IMG/VR virus record: IMGVR_UViG_3300046511_000282
Location: 1 to 38,522 of that record
DNA from: a virus
DNA: 38,522 nt
Reading direction: 5' to 3' (one strand)
A model generated the notes under the pieces. It saw only the letters and a program-made list of their open reading frames with translations, was not told the origin of the DNA and searched no databases. This document shows positions 1-6,612 of the stretch, piece by piece. Numbering within the stretch: the stretch's first letter is position 1; each line of letters begins with the position of its first letter. The position numbers and the translations under genes were made by a program.

Positions 1-153
1 GGTGTCGCCAAGCAGGCCGCCCACCAACGCTCACACCTCACGCCACGACCACCCGCTAGGCTATCCCCCCAGCAGCTCGCAGCCGCCTATCGTCGCGAGC
101 ATCTACGCAATCCGCACCGAGCAACGCTCCGGGTCGTGCCACGACATGCTTGA
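1..153 (+). CDS. C-terminal end of an unidentified upstream gene (partial)
   Basis: Frame 1 is open from the left edge to a TGA at 151-153 and gives a 50-residue tail rich in Arg, Ala and Gln (for example LSPQQLAAAYRREHLRNP). The TGA overlaps the ATG of the NusG-like gene by 8 bases, the coupling style used throughout this phage. That favours this frame over the rival reading, in which the NusG-like frame simply extends to the edge. The family cannot be recognised from this tail. Confidence 0.45.
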   Translation, partial: GVAKQAAHQRSHLTPRPPARLSPQQLAAAYRREHLRNPHRATLRVVPRHA

Positions 154-733
154 CACCACCACCAATGCGGCAGCATCGTTGCCACAACACCCGCCAGACC
201 ACCGCGGGTGCTACGGCAATTCCCCGCGCATCGGCTGGATCGTCGCCGCTACTCACTCACAAGCCGAGCTTCACGCCGACGCAAACCTTCGACACCGTGG
301 ATACCGAACCTATCTTCCCCTGGTTCTTCGCTCTCGGCGCGATCGCGTCCTGCCAACGCTTGTCCATCGCACCCTCGTCCCCCTCTTCCGCGGCTACCTC
401 TTCGTCCACTACGACAGCCGCGACCCGAGACGCCCAATCCGTGAGACACCAGGCGTCCGCGACCTCATCCGATGCGGCTCCGAAGTTCAGTTCGCCCCAG
501 AAGCCGCTGTGAGCGCGCTACAGGCGTCCGAGGCCGTCCGCCGCTCTCTGCCACCACCCAACAGCCAATGGGCGTCAGGAGCCGCGGTACGCGTCGGAAT
601 GGGCATATTCGCCGGCCACCCAGGCGTCGTCACCGAAGTCGGAGCCGACATGGCACTCGTCAGCCTCATGTTCCTCGGACACCTACGCGAAATCTCGCTA
701 CCCCTCGACTGTCTCTCCGCACGTGATGATTAG
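146..733 (+). CDS. NusG/RfaH-like transcription antitermination factor
   Basis: The protein has 195 residues from this start. It shows a NusG N-terminal (NGN) domain: GWIVAATHSQAELHADANL, then RGYRTYLPL, the RGYLFVHYD strand and a TPGVRDLI helix. A C-terminal KOW domain follows (VRVGMGIFAGHPGVVTEVG...GHLREISLP). NusG-family proteins bind RNA polymerase beside the transcription bubble and change pausing and termination. RfaH-type paralogues do this only on chosen operons. The gene lies 19 bases before the small terminase gene, so I infer a late-gene antitermination role similar in position to lambda Q. The same frame stays open to a GTG at base 2. I prefer the ATG at 146 because it overlaps the preceding stop codon and gives a near-normal length for the family. 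The family call is firm; the role is inferred. Confidence 0.85.
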   Translation: MLDTTTNAAASLPQHPPDHRGCYGNSPRIGWIVAATHSQAELHADANLRHRGYRTYLPLVLRSRRDRVLPTLVHRTLVPLFRGYLFVHYDSRDPRRPIRETPGVRDLIRCGSEVQFAPEAAVSALQASEAVRRSLPPPNSQWASGAAVRVGMGIFAGHPGVVTEVGADMALVSLMFLGHLREISLPLDCLSARDD

Positions 734-752
734 GCACAAATAGCGCCGATCT

Positions 753-1127
753 ATGCCTAAAACGCGCACATCCGGCCAAGGACGCCCTGTCGGCTCGCAA
801 AACAAGGCCACGCGCGACATCAAGGCGCTCGCCCAGGTGCAAGGACCGGCCGCCATTGCGCGCCTCGTCACGCTCGGCGGCCTCCTGCCAGGCGGCATGC
901 ACAAAGCTGAGAGCGAGGGCGCCCAGATCGCAGCCATCAAGGAGTTGCTCGATCGCGGCTACGGCAAAGCCACGCAGCCGCTCAGCGGCGATCCAGATGG
1001 ACCACCGCTCGCCGTAGACTTCCGCTGGGCTGATGCGCTGTCGGCGCCGATGCGTGGTGATGATGTGATCGAAAGCGACGATCCTGTGTTGGTTACATTC
1101 GCAACCACTGATGACAGCCACTGCTAA
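753..1127 (+). CDS. Terminase small subunit-like protein
   Basis: This is a 124-residue protein directly before, and overlapping by 17 bases, the large terminase gene. The N-terminus has the GRPVGSQNKATRDIK type of basic start that is common in phage small terminases and DUF5681-like proteins. A helical segment follows (AAIARLVTLGG...GAQIAAIKELLDRGYGKA). Small terminase subunits bind the packaging site on the phage DNA and regulate the motor. The C-terminal part is acidic and looks disordered. The call rests on the N-terminal motif and on position; it is too divergent to name a specific family with certainty. Confidence 0.7.
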   Translation: MPKTRTSGQGRPVGSQNKATRDIKALAQVQGPAAIARLVTLGGLLPGGMHKAESEGAQIAAIKELLDRGYGKATQPLSGDPDGPPLAVDFRWADALSAPMRGDDVIESDDPVLVTFATTDDSHC

Positions 1128-2442
1128 ACGCCAGACGGTGACGCTGCCATTTGCACCTCGCGATTGGCAAAAGCCTCTCATCGATGACCGCGCCAAGCGC
1201 ATCGTTGCCGTCGTTCATCGCCGCGCCGGTAAATCCACAGCACTGCTCTGGCGCGGCCTCAAAGTCGCCATCACCAGCAAGAAGCCGCTCCCGCGTGTCG
1301 TGCATATACTTCCCTATGGCGTCATGTGGACCCGCACCGGCTTATGGGATCAGGCGGTGCGCGCCGCCGAAGCAATCCCCGGCACGCAAGTTCGCCGCTC
1401 AGAGATGGCGATACGGCTGCCGAACGGTGGCGTATGGCAGGCTGGCGGTGCGGATAATCCCGATAGCTGGCGCGGCGGCTATGCGGATGAGTGCATCATA
1501 GACGAATTCGATGATACGCCGCAGACGATGGTTGCATTGGTAATTGAGCCAATGCTGGCGGATCGGGATGGCACGCTGGTACGCAGCGGCACGCCGAAAG
1601 GTCGTGGGTTGCTTCAGGCTGCGTATGATCGCGCACGCATCTCGCCGGGGTATTCGTCTTATTTGCTTGATTACACGAAGACGCACGCGCTTCCTGTAGA
1701 GGCTATCGAGCGACTGCGTCAGGAAATGAGCGAAGAAGAGTTTGCGCAGGAGATGTGCTGCTCGTTCAGTGCGCCAAACTCCGGAAGCTATTATGGGAAG
1801 CTTATCGATCAGGCGGAGCGCGATGGCCGGATCGGTTCCGTGCCGCACGATCCAGCTCTCAAAGTATGGACCGCGTTCGATCTTGGAATAGACGACTCGA
1901 CGGCGATCTGGTTCTGCCAGATCACCCGTGGCGGCGAGTGGCGAATGATAGACTACATCGAGGACAGTGGTGCCGGGCTGGATCATTACGTGCGCCTCCT
2001 CCAACAGCGTCCCTACGTCTACGAGCGGCACCTTCTGCCACATGACGCAGAGGTCCGCGAGTTGGGCAGCGGAAAGTCGCGGACTGAGACGTTGCATAGC
2101 CTTGGCGTGAAGCCGACCCGTGGCGTCCGTCAGCACAGCGTTGCCGATGGTATCAACGCGGTGCGTATGATCCTGCCGCGGTGCTGGTTCGATGCCGAGC
2201 GCTGCGCCAAGGGCATCCACGCGCTGCGACACTACCGGCGTGAGTGGAACGAGGCAGCGCAGACTTGGCGCTCGGCGCCGGTGCATGACCACGCGAGCCA
2301 CGGCGCCGATGCGGCGCGCTATCTGGCGTTGGGCGTGCGGGAGAGCGAAGTGAAGCCGCTGGACACCATCATCGAGCAGCAGTTCCCGACGCACCGCACC
2401 CTCTACGAGGGCAGCCACAACACCGGCTGGATGAGCGTGTGA
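1111..2442 (+). CDS. terL: Terminase large subunit (DNA packaging ATPase/nuclease)
   Basis: This 443-residue protein is the motor that pumps DNA into the prohead and cuts the concatemer. Visible motifs include an adenine-binding segment (RDWQKPLID), Walker A HRRAGKST (residues 36-43, Lys41) and Walker B CIIDE (residues 128-132, with the catalytic Glu). The nuclease domain begins with AFDLGIDDSTAIW (about 254), giving the first acidic metal ligand, and ends with HGADAARYLALG (about 399). The length fits short podovirus and siphovirus terminases. The start overlaps the small subunit gene by 17 bases, which suggests translational coupling. No missing catalytic residue was noticed. Confidence 0.95.
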   Translation: MTATAKRQTVTLPFAPRDWQKPLIDDRAKRIVAVVHRRAGKSTALLWRGLKVAITSKKPLPRVVHILPYGVMWTRTGLWDQAVRAAEAIPGTQVRRSEMAIRLPNGGVWQAGGADNPDSWRGGYADECIIDEFDDTPQTMVALVIEPMLADRDGTLVRSGTPKGRGLLQAAYDRARISPGYSSYLLDYTKTHALPVEAIERLRQEMSEEEFAQEMCCSFSAPNSGSYYGKLIDQAERDGRIGSVPHDPALKVWTAFDLGIDDSTAIWFCQITRGGEWRMIDYIEDSGAGLDHYVRLLQQRPYVYERHLLPHDAEVRELGSGKSRTETLHSLGVKPTRGVRQHSVADGINAVRMILPRCWFDAERCAKGIHALRHYRREWNEAAQTWRSAPVHDHASHGADAARYLALGVRESEVKPLDTIIEQQFPTHRTLYEGSHNTGWMSV

Positions 2443-2468
2443 CACTACACCTTCAGGGAGCCACGGAC

Positions 2469-2951
2469 ATGAGCGAGACCAAGAGCGACCACGGCACGCG
2501 CAGCAGCCACGATACCCACGGCACCCACAGCGGCACACCGGCCCGTGCCAATGCCAGGGCCGCCGCACCACGCGACGCCGCCGCCGACGCGCAGAAGCTG
2601 CTCCTCCTGCTCGTGGCCGACTGGCTCAACAACGACCGCACGCACAGCGCGGAGATCGCTGCACTCGCCGCCGCTATGACCGCTGCGGCAGGACCGCCTG
2701 TGAACGTCGACGTGCCATACGCCAGCCTGACCGGGGCGACGGCCTCATGCACGATGGGCAACTGGCAGGGCGAGCCCACCAGCTACGCCTACGCTTGGCA
2801 CAGCGATGGCGTGGCGATCGATGGCGCCACCAGCGCCACCTATGCCGTGCAGCCGGACGACAGCGGGCACAGCCTGGCCTGCGTGGTGACCGCGACCAAC
2901 GCGCTGGGATCGACCGTGGCGCCGATGAGCAACGCCATCGCCATTGCATGA
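2469..2951 (+). CDS. Ig-like domain protein, probable virion accessory protein
   Basis: From the ATG at 2469 the product has 160 residues; AGGGA at about 2455 serves as ribosome binding site. The N-terminal third is hydrophilic (His, Ser, Thr, Arg), followed by a helix (DAQKLLLLLVADWLNN). The C-terminal ~85 residues form an Ig-like fold: a strand with Cys (TASCTMGNW), the Trp-containing core YAYAWHSDG, then GATSATYAVQPDDSGHSLACVV with a second Cys. Ig-like domains of this type occur on phage capsids and tails, where they are thought to aid adsorption to surfaces. An alternative start at 2439 overlaps terL but adds only ten unremarkable residues. Confidence 0.7.
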   Translation: MSETKSDHGTRSSHDTHGTHSGTPARANARAAAPRDAAADAQKLLLLLVADWLNNDRTHSAEIAALAAAMTAAAGPPVNVDVPYASLTGATASCTMGNWQGEPTSYAYAWHSDGVAIDGATSATYAVQPDDSGHSLACVVTATNALGSTVAPMSNAIAIA

Positions 2952-3082
2952 GCATCCGCCCGATATTCGCGTGGTATGACTTATGGGTTGGTGCCTTTTG
3001 GGATCAGCGCAAGCGGTGCCTCTATCTGCTCCCGATCCCATGCTGCGGCTTCGTCATAAGGTTTGGCCCGGCGCCGGCCTGA
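2948..3082 (+). CDS. Small conserved-looking phage protein of 44 residues
   Basis: The ATG overlaps the TGA of the Ig-like gene (ATGA). The protein is rich in aromatic and hydrophobic residues: IFAWYDLWVGAFWDQRKR, then LYLLPIPCCGFVIRFG. This resembles a small phage protein type that I recall with an FAWYD-WIG-FWD pattern ending in a short hydrophobic tail; I cannot name a function. The tight coupling and unusual Trp/Phe content support a real gene. Confidence 0.65.
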   Translation: MSIRPIFAWYDLWVGAFWDQRKRCLYLLPIPCCGFVIRFGPAPA

Positions 3083-3233
3083 TGTCCGAATAGCCTCTGA
3101 GACGTGCGGTGTTAGCGACGGCGTTAGCGAAAAGCCCAGCAAATGGCGCCCCTCGGGACTGCCGAACGGACGTCCGACTGGGGCAGGATTAAACGGGGCC
3201 AGAATGATTTCCCACTACTAGGACAACAGACTG

Positions 3234-3476
3234 ATGGGCTGCTTCTCGCTGCTGTGGTTGATTCAGCTCCTGGTGTGGCTGGTCGTCGTCGGCGCGGTCG
3301 TCGCCATCCTGATGCTGCTGCTGCCGATTGTGCTGGGGTGGCTCGGCTGGGCTGGCGGCATCGCCATGCAGATTATCCGCATTGTCGTGGCGGCGATCGT
3401 CATCATCGCGGTGCTGTGGTTCTGCTACGATCTCATAACATGCGCGGGGCTGGGTATGCCGAGGATGCGGCCATGA
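3234..3476 (+). CDS. Small membrane protein with two to three TM helices, possible holin
   Basis: The product has 80 residues and is almost entirely hydrophobic. Residues 5-35 form one or two membrane spans (LLWLIQLLVWLVVVGAVVAI, then LMLLLPIVLGWLGWAGG). Residues 44-66 form another (IIRIVVAAIVIIAVLWFCYD). The C-terminus is short and basic. AGGA sits about 10 bases before the ATG. Holin is possible from size and topology, but no endolysin lies beside it and no holin family is recognisable. It overlaps the next gene by ATGA. The membrane location is well supported; the function is open. Confidence 0.7.
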   Translation: MGCFSLLWLIQLLVWLVVVGAVVAILMLLLPIVLGWLGWAGGIAMQIIRIVVAAIVIIAVLWFCYDLITCAGLGMPRMRP

Positions 3477-3712
3477 GCGAGGCCGCCCCGGCCCTTGAGG
3501 CGCCGGCAGAGCTGTGGGTGTCGCCGGGTGAGGGGGAATATGCGGGGCTGTGGGTGCAGGACGGCCCCGGCGTGGACGATGAGGTGCGGTATGTGCGGGC
3601 GGACCTGTACGAGGCGCTGATGGCGCGGCTGGCGGTGGTGCGGAGTTGGAACGAGGCGCCGTGCCTGGAACCGCTAGAGGCCATCCAGCAGTGGCAACGG
3701 CTCCAGCGGTGA
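3473..3712 (+). CDS. Hypothetical acidic protein of 79 residues
   Basis: It begins at an ATG that overlaps the TGA of the membrane protein gene. The sequence is acidic and Pro/Ala-rich at first, then has AGLWVQDGPGVDDEVRYVRA and DLYEALMARLAVVRSWNEA. The 'VRYVRADLYEAL' pattern is seen in many small phage proteins of unknown function. The last 39 bases overlap, tail to tail, the endonuclease VII gene on the opposite strand. That overlap suggests the endonuclease gene arrived later and uses this gene's end. Confidence 0.65.
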   Translation: MSEAAPALEAPAELWVSPGEGEYAGLWVQDGPGVDDEVRYVRADLYEALMARLAVVRSWNEAPCLEPLEAIQQWQRLQR

Positions 3713-4135
3713 GTGCTTCTGCTCCGTGCGCTTCGCCTGCGTCACGTATTCGCCGTCAGGTCTTGGGAAGCGGTCCAGATACTCGGCTAGTTTTCGCAGG
3801 ATGTTCGGATCATCTTCGACTGCGCCCAACGTGACATTGCAGGAGTGGCATAACCACCCCCTGAACGCCTTGGTTGCATGGCAATGGTCCAGGTGTAAGG
3901 CGCCCATCCCATTCGGAGGGCGTCCGCAGGCTTCACACAGATCAGGTCTAGGATGGGACGCAAGAGCCTCACGGCGAGCGCGATATCTAGCAGCGGCCCA
4001 AGCCTTGTATTCGGGGGTCTGCTGACGGGCTTTGTCGCGAGCGCGCTGCTCAGCCTTCTGTGTTGCTGTGAGCGGGTGCTTGGCTCTGTATTCTCGTGAG
4101 TATCGGTTGTATGTCTCTCGATCCGTCCAGCGCAT
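3674..4135 (-). CDS. Recombination endonuclease VII-type HNH nuclease
   Basis: The 153-residue product has an N-terminal basic helix-rich half (residues 1-60, many Arg and Lys). A zinc/HNH core follows: CEACG (about 68), LHLDHCHATKAFRGWLC, then HSCNVTLG with a downstream NILRKLAEYL helix. The CxxC...DHxH...CxxC pattern is that of the endonuclease VII family (T4 gp49 type), which includes resolvases and free-standing homing-like nucleases. It is the only leftward gene between 1 and 30 kb, so it is probably a mobile intruder rather than the phage resolvase. A hairpin covers its ribosome binding site (see 4147-4170). Confidence 0.88.
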   Translation of the reverse strand: MRWTDRETYNRYSREYRAKHPLTATQKAEQRARDKARQQTPEYKAWAAARYRARREALASHPRPDLCEACGRPPNGMGALHLDHCHATKAFRGWLCHSCNVTLGAVEDDPNILRKLAEYLDRFPRPDGEYVTQAKRTEQKHSPLEPLPLLDGL

Positions 4136-4146
4136 GTGCCTGATAT

Positions 4147-4170
4147 TCCTAGCTAATCTCGTTGCTAGGA
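4147..4170 (-). promoter_or_regulatory. Hairpin covering the ribosome binding site of the endonuclease VII gene
   Basis: Read on the minus strand, TCCTAGC is followed by a 10-base loop and GCTAGGA. The AGGA of the right arm lies 11 bases before the ATG at 4135 and is the only Shine-Dalgarno-like sequence present. A folded transcript would therefore hide it. The sequence pairing is exact over 7 bp; regulation is inferred. Confidence 0.45.
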
Positions 4171-4217
4171 TAGGCGTGTTCTCTCGCGTAATGCAATAGC
4201 GTATCGCGCATAAGGCC

Positions 4218-4243
4218 TGATAACGGGGCTTATCACGTATAAT
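4218..4243 (+). promoter_or_regulatory. Candidate rightward promoter with operator-like palindrome
   Basis: A perfect TATAAT lies at 4238-4243. Directly upstream, in the spacer and -35 area, is TGATAA-N6-TTATCA (4218-4235), a perfect 6+6 palindrome. The -35 hexamer itself is poor, as expected of a promoter needing or blocked by a regulator. It would serve the 60-residue gene at 4270. It also sits back to back with the endonuclease VII gene. Confidence 0.4.
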
Positions 4244-4269
4244 AGAATTGTCAGGGGTGGCTTTCGCCC

Positions 4270-4452
4270 ATGCACGCTGAACTAGCCGACCACATCTGCC
4301 TGATAGCGGCGCCGATCTACGCGGCGCTGCTGACCCGCGCGTTGGCGACAGGGGCAGAGATCCCTGCTGACGTTCTGAGCGATCTGCGGCGACATGCGAT
4401 CACTCAAGCGCTGGCGCTGCGGCTGGACGCGCTTGAGATGCCGGCGAGCTAA
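4270..4452 (+). CDS. Hypothetical protein of 60 residues
   Basis: This is a small Ala/Leu-rich, probably all-helical protein (ELADHICLIAAPIYAALLTR, then IPADVLSDLRRHAITQALAL). It has no transmembrane segment strong enough to call and no recognisable family. It begins 27 bases after a TATAAT box, and a GGGGTGG stretch lies before the start. The codon pattern matches the neighbours. Confidence 0.5.
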   Translation: MHAELADHICLIAAPIYAALLTRALATGAEIPADVLSDLRRHAITQALALRLDALEMPAS

Positions 4453-4454
4453 TA

Positions 4455-4519
4455 CCTGACAAAGTGTCGGTCAAAGTGTCCCGACAGAATGTCAGGCCAG
4501 AATGTCGGACATATTGTCA
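4455..4519. repeat. Iterated TGTC array with nested inverted repeats
   Basis: Five TGTC motifs, each preceded by a purine/T-rich stretch, occur at 4465, 4477, 4490, 4503 and 4516, spaced 12-13 bases apart. They also form nested palindromes: CCTGACA (4455-4461) with TGTCAGG (4490-4496), enclosing TGTCGG (4465-4470) with CCGACA (4481-4486), and then GACA-N3-TGTC further right. This is a compact iteron- or operator-like array in an otherwise untranslated gap. Confidence 0.45.
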
Positions 4520-4608
4520 TGTGGTTCGCCATCGGCCTCGTCCTCGGCCTGCTGATCGGCCACTTCGGCACGTTCCTGTGGATCGCCTGGCCGCGGCGGC
4601 CGTGGTGA
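4489..4608 (+). CDS. Small single-span membrane protein of 39 residues
   Basis: The start at 4489 gives 39 residues; a second in-frame ATG at 4519 gives 29. Residues 11-34 form one hydrophobic span (MWFAIGLVLGLLIGHFGTFLW) ending in the basic tail PRRPW. In the next frame, directly after the stop, lies another hydrophobic stretch (LAAIAACWLVLILAALFMEQ) that ends at 4702 but has no start codon. A frameshift or a decayed second gene is possible. Function unknown. Confidence 0.35.
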   Translation: MSGQNVGHIVMWFAIGLVLGLLIGHFGTFLWIAWPRRPW

Positions 4609-4738
4609 GGCGCTGGCCGCCATAGCCGCCTGCTGGCTGGTCCTGATCCTCGCCGCACTGTTCATGGAACAGCCACAGCCTCTGAGCGACGACGACCTGT
4701 AAACGCACGCCGCGTGCCTGCAACCCATAGGAGATACC

Positions 4739-5320
4739 ATGGCCACGTTTCGCATTACGGGAGGCGCCCTGACCGGCGTCCTGATGAGCAGCAACTATCC
4801 CGACAACACGCTGCCCGGCGACCAGCCAGGGATCGATAATGCCCTGCCGGGCAGCCAGCCAGGGATCGACAACTCGTTGCCGCGCCCGCCGCCTGGCGTG
4901 TTCCCGCCGCCGACCATTGCCAACCCGATCGTGCCGATCCCGCCGGGGACCAGTGTGCCGCCTGGCACGATCTGGCCGAGCCCGAACCCGCCGTATCCTG
5001 ACGCGGGCTTGCCGCCGTTCCAGGGCAGGCCTGATCAGGGGCTGCCAGGCGACCAGCCGGGCATCGATAACACGCTGCCAGGGTCACAGCCGCGGCCCGA
5101 TCAGGGACTGCCCGGTGCGCAGCCTGGGATCGATAATACGCTGCCGCAGCCGCCGCCGCAGATCAGCAATCCGATCTACGACACGTATTGGATGCTTTGC
5201 TACACGCCGAACCACGGATGGAAGTATGTGGCGGTCGATCCGAGCCTGACGGTCGGCTACCCGCTGCCTGACACCGAGCCGACCCCGACGCCGCATCGGC
5301 GCCGGCAACACGCTCGGTGA
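4739..5320 (+). CDS. Proline-rich repeat protein with LPGxQPGIDN repeats
   Basis: The 193-residue protein is built around at least five copies of a repeat, LPG(D/S/A)QPGIDN(T/A/S)LP, with variants such as PDQGLPG. The repeats occur near residues 23-50 and 95-135, separated by a Pro-rich linker (IPPGTSVPPGTIWPSPNP). The C-terminal part (TYWMLCYTPNHGWKYVAVDP) looks like a short folded segment. AGGAGA lies 8 bases before the ATG. The repeats suggest an extended, flexible structural or surface protein. It heads a run of three genes coupled by GTGA and ATGA overlaps, two of which encode exported products. No known enzyme domain is visible. Confidence 0.7.
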   Translation: MATFRITGGALTGVLMSSNYPDNTLPGDQPGIDNALPGSQPGIDNSLPRPPPGVFPPPTIANPIVPIPPGTSVPPGTIWPSPNPPYPDAGLPPFQGRPDQGLPGDQPGIDNTLPGSQPRPDQGLPGAQPGIDNTLPQPPPQISNPIYDTYWMLCYTPNHGWKYVAVDPSLTVGYPLPDTEPTPTPHRRRQHAR

Positions 5321-5514
5321 TCCTGCTGGCGCCAGCCTGTGCTGTGCTGGCGCTGCTGGTAGTGCTGACGGGCTGTGGTCGCAGCTTCAGGAGCTGCGCG
5401 GCCTACATCGCGATCCTGGGCCCCACGACGCTGACGATCACATGCCCGCCGCCCGGCTTCCAAGGCACCGAGACCCTGCCGACCGACATCACCACGGAAA
5501 GAACCGCACCATGA
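5317..5514 (+). CDS. Small phage lipoprotein
   Basis: It begins at a GTG overlapping the preceding TGA. The 65-residue product starts with a hydrophobic signal (LLAPACAVLALLVVLTGC) whose lipobox LTGC puts the lipidated Cys at residue 20. The mature part is about 45 residues and Thr/Pro-rich (TLTITCPPPGFQGTETLP). Outer-membrane lipoproteins of this size include o-spanins and superinfection-exclusion proteins. There is no i-spanin partner next door, so no function is assigned. It overlaps the PEP-CTERM gene by ATGA. Confidence 0.65.
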   Translation: MILLAPACAVLALLVVLTGCGRSFRSCAAYIAILGPTTLTITCPPPGFQGTETLPTDITTERTAP

Positions 5515-6221
5515 GACACGCCCTGTTCGCTGCTACTGCGCTGCTCGGCTTCAGCGTCCCTTATGCCGCCAATGCCACGCTGATCCTCGATGAGAGCGTC
5601 AACGGCGGCGCGTTCACCACGATCTGCAGCGGCGGGCCGAGCTGCACGCCAGGTGTCGTGTTCACCGATAGCGCCGGCATGCAGTTCACCATCCTCGGCG
5701 CCACATCCAACAGCCCCGGCACGCCGACATCCGCCAGCGTCCTTCAGGCGACAGTGGATCTGATCAACACCAGCAGCGCGACCCAGAGCATCGTGCTGCG
5801 CGTCGGCGACACCGACTACAGCGCGCCGACCGGCAGCGTCACGTTGCTGAACAACATCAGCGGCACAGTGCTGGTGGGCGGGGCACAGAACGTGTTCGAC
5901 AGCACGGCCTGCGTGAACGGTGCCAATGTTCAGAGCACTTGCGGTGCGTTCACGACGCCGACGATCGCCGCGAACATCACGCTGCCGGGTTCCGGTGCCA
6001 ACAGTGACAGCCTGGCGATTGCCGCGCTGGGCGGGCTGTTCTCGCTGACGCAGGAACTCGACATCACGCTGAACGCGGGCGCGCAGATCAACTTCAGCGC
6101 CAGTGCCGACGTGGTGCCGGCCGGTGAGCCGGCGTCGTTGGCGCTGATGGGGGTCGGTCTGGTCGGGTTAGGCTGGATCGTCAGCCGGCGCAGGAATGTT
6201 TCCTCCCAGTTGCCGGCTTAA
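5511..6221 (+). CDS. PEP-CTERM sorting-signal protein
   Basis: The 236-residue protein has a Sec signal peptide (residues 1-22, MRHALFAATALLGFSVPYAA). The mature part is Ser/Thr/Gly-rich, beta-type, with paired Cys (CSGGPSC and two more near 128-138). The C-terminal tail from residue 202 reads VPAGEPASLALMGVGLVGLG, then WIVSRRR. That is the PEP-CTERM pattern of a PEP-like motif, a transmembrane helix and an Arg cluster, which exosortase/EpsH-type transpeptidases recognise in bacteria that make exopolysaccharide. Here the usual PEP reads GEP, which is within the known variation. Finding it in a phage structural region is odd; see findings. Confidence 0.85.
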   Translation: MRHALFAATALLGFSVPYAANATLILDESVNGGAFTTICSGGPSCTPGVVFTDSAGMQFTILGATSNSPGTPTSASVLQATVDLINTSSATQSIVLRVGDTDYSAPTGSVTLLNNISGTVLVGGAQNVFDSTACVNGANVQSTCGAFTTPTIAANITLPGSGANSDSLAIAALGGLFSLTQELDITLNAGAQINFSASADVVPAGEPASLALMGVGLVGLGWIVSRRRNVSSQLPA

Positions 6222-6227
6222 CTTGCG

Positions 6228-6262
6228 GCGGCGGGTCGGGCTTGGCGCTTTATGCCCGCCGC
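6228..6262 (+). terminator. Hairpin after the PEP-CTERM gene, possible terminator
   Basis: GCGGCGGG (6228-6235) pairs with CCCGCCGC (6255-6262) across a 19-base loop, starting 6 bases after the stop codon. The following sequence (TGCCTTTCC) is only weakly T-rich, so intrinsic termination is not certain. Confidence 0.4.
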
Positions 6263-6363
6263 TGCCTTTCCGCTGACGGGCAAGACCCCCCACAGGTGAG
6301 CCCAGACGGCGGCCCCTCCCGTTATCCCGGCGAATGGTGCGGGAGGGGACTGCCGACACGACA

Positions 6364-6612
6364 ATGAACGACATCCCCCACATCCCCTGGTCGGACGAGG
6401 AGCGCGACACGCTGCGGCGGCTGCGCGAGAACGGCGTGAGCGTCAGGCAGTGCGCCGAGATGCTCGGGCGCTCGTTCCACAGCGTGCAGCGGGCCATCCG
6501 CCGTGTCGGCATCGAGAGGCCGGCGCAGCAGCCACAGGAGCCGCGACCAGAGCCACCACGCCGTGTGGGGTTGGTGTCGCTGCCGCCACTGCCGTCGCTG
6601 AGGCATGAGTGA
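6364..6612 (+). CDS. Small SANT/Myb-type helix-turn-helix protein
   Basis: From the ATG at 6364 the product has 82 residues. Residues 8-50 form a compact three-helix DNA-binding unit: IPWSDEERDTLRRLRENGVS, then VRQCAEMLGRSFHSVQRAIR. This pattern (W-T/S-x-E-E...L...G.S..QIA..LGRS...V..R) is seen in GcrA-like and Myb/SANT phage regulators. The rest is a Pro-rich tail. GGGAGGGG precedes it by about 17 bases. An upstream in-frame ATG at 6334 is possible. It lies just before the portal gene and may regulate late genes. Confidence 0.6.
   Translation: MNDIPHIPWSDEERDTLRRLRENGVSVRQCAEMLGRSFHSVQRAIRRVGIERPAQQPQEPRPEPPRRVGLVSLPPLPSLRHE

Noticed and set aside
2-145. N-terminal extension of the NusG-like protein from a GTG at base 2
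   Set aside because: The extension looks unlike the family, and another frame across the same bases gives a better protein end that overlaps the ATG at 146.
1399-2571. 390-codon leftward frame opposite the large terminase gene
   Set aside because: It is antisense to a gene with clear Walker and nuclease motifs and has no recognisable domain.
3083-3233. GTTAGCGA direct repeat (3111, 3123) and a GCCCC/GGGGC hairpin (3148-3184) as a regulatory element
   Set aside because: The repeats are only two and the stem is short with a loop of 27 bases, so nothing specific can be claimed.
4607-4702. Second hydrophobic frame (LAAIAACWLVLILAALF) after the 39-residue membrane protein
   Set aside because: It has no start codon, and the junction has no recognised frameshift site; it could be real only with an unproven shift.
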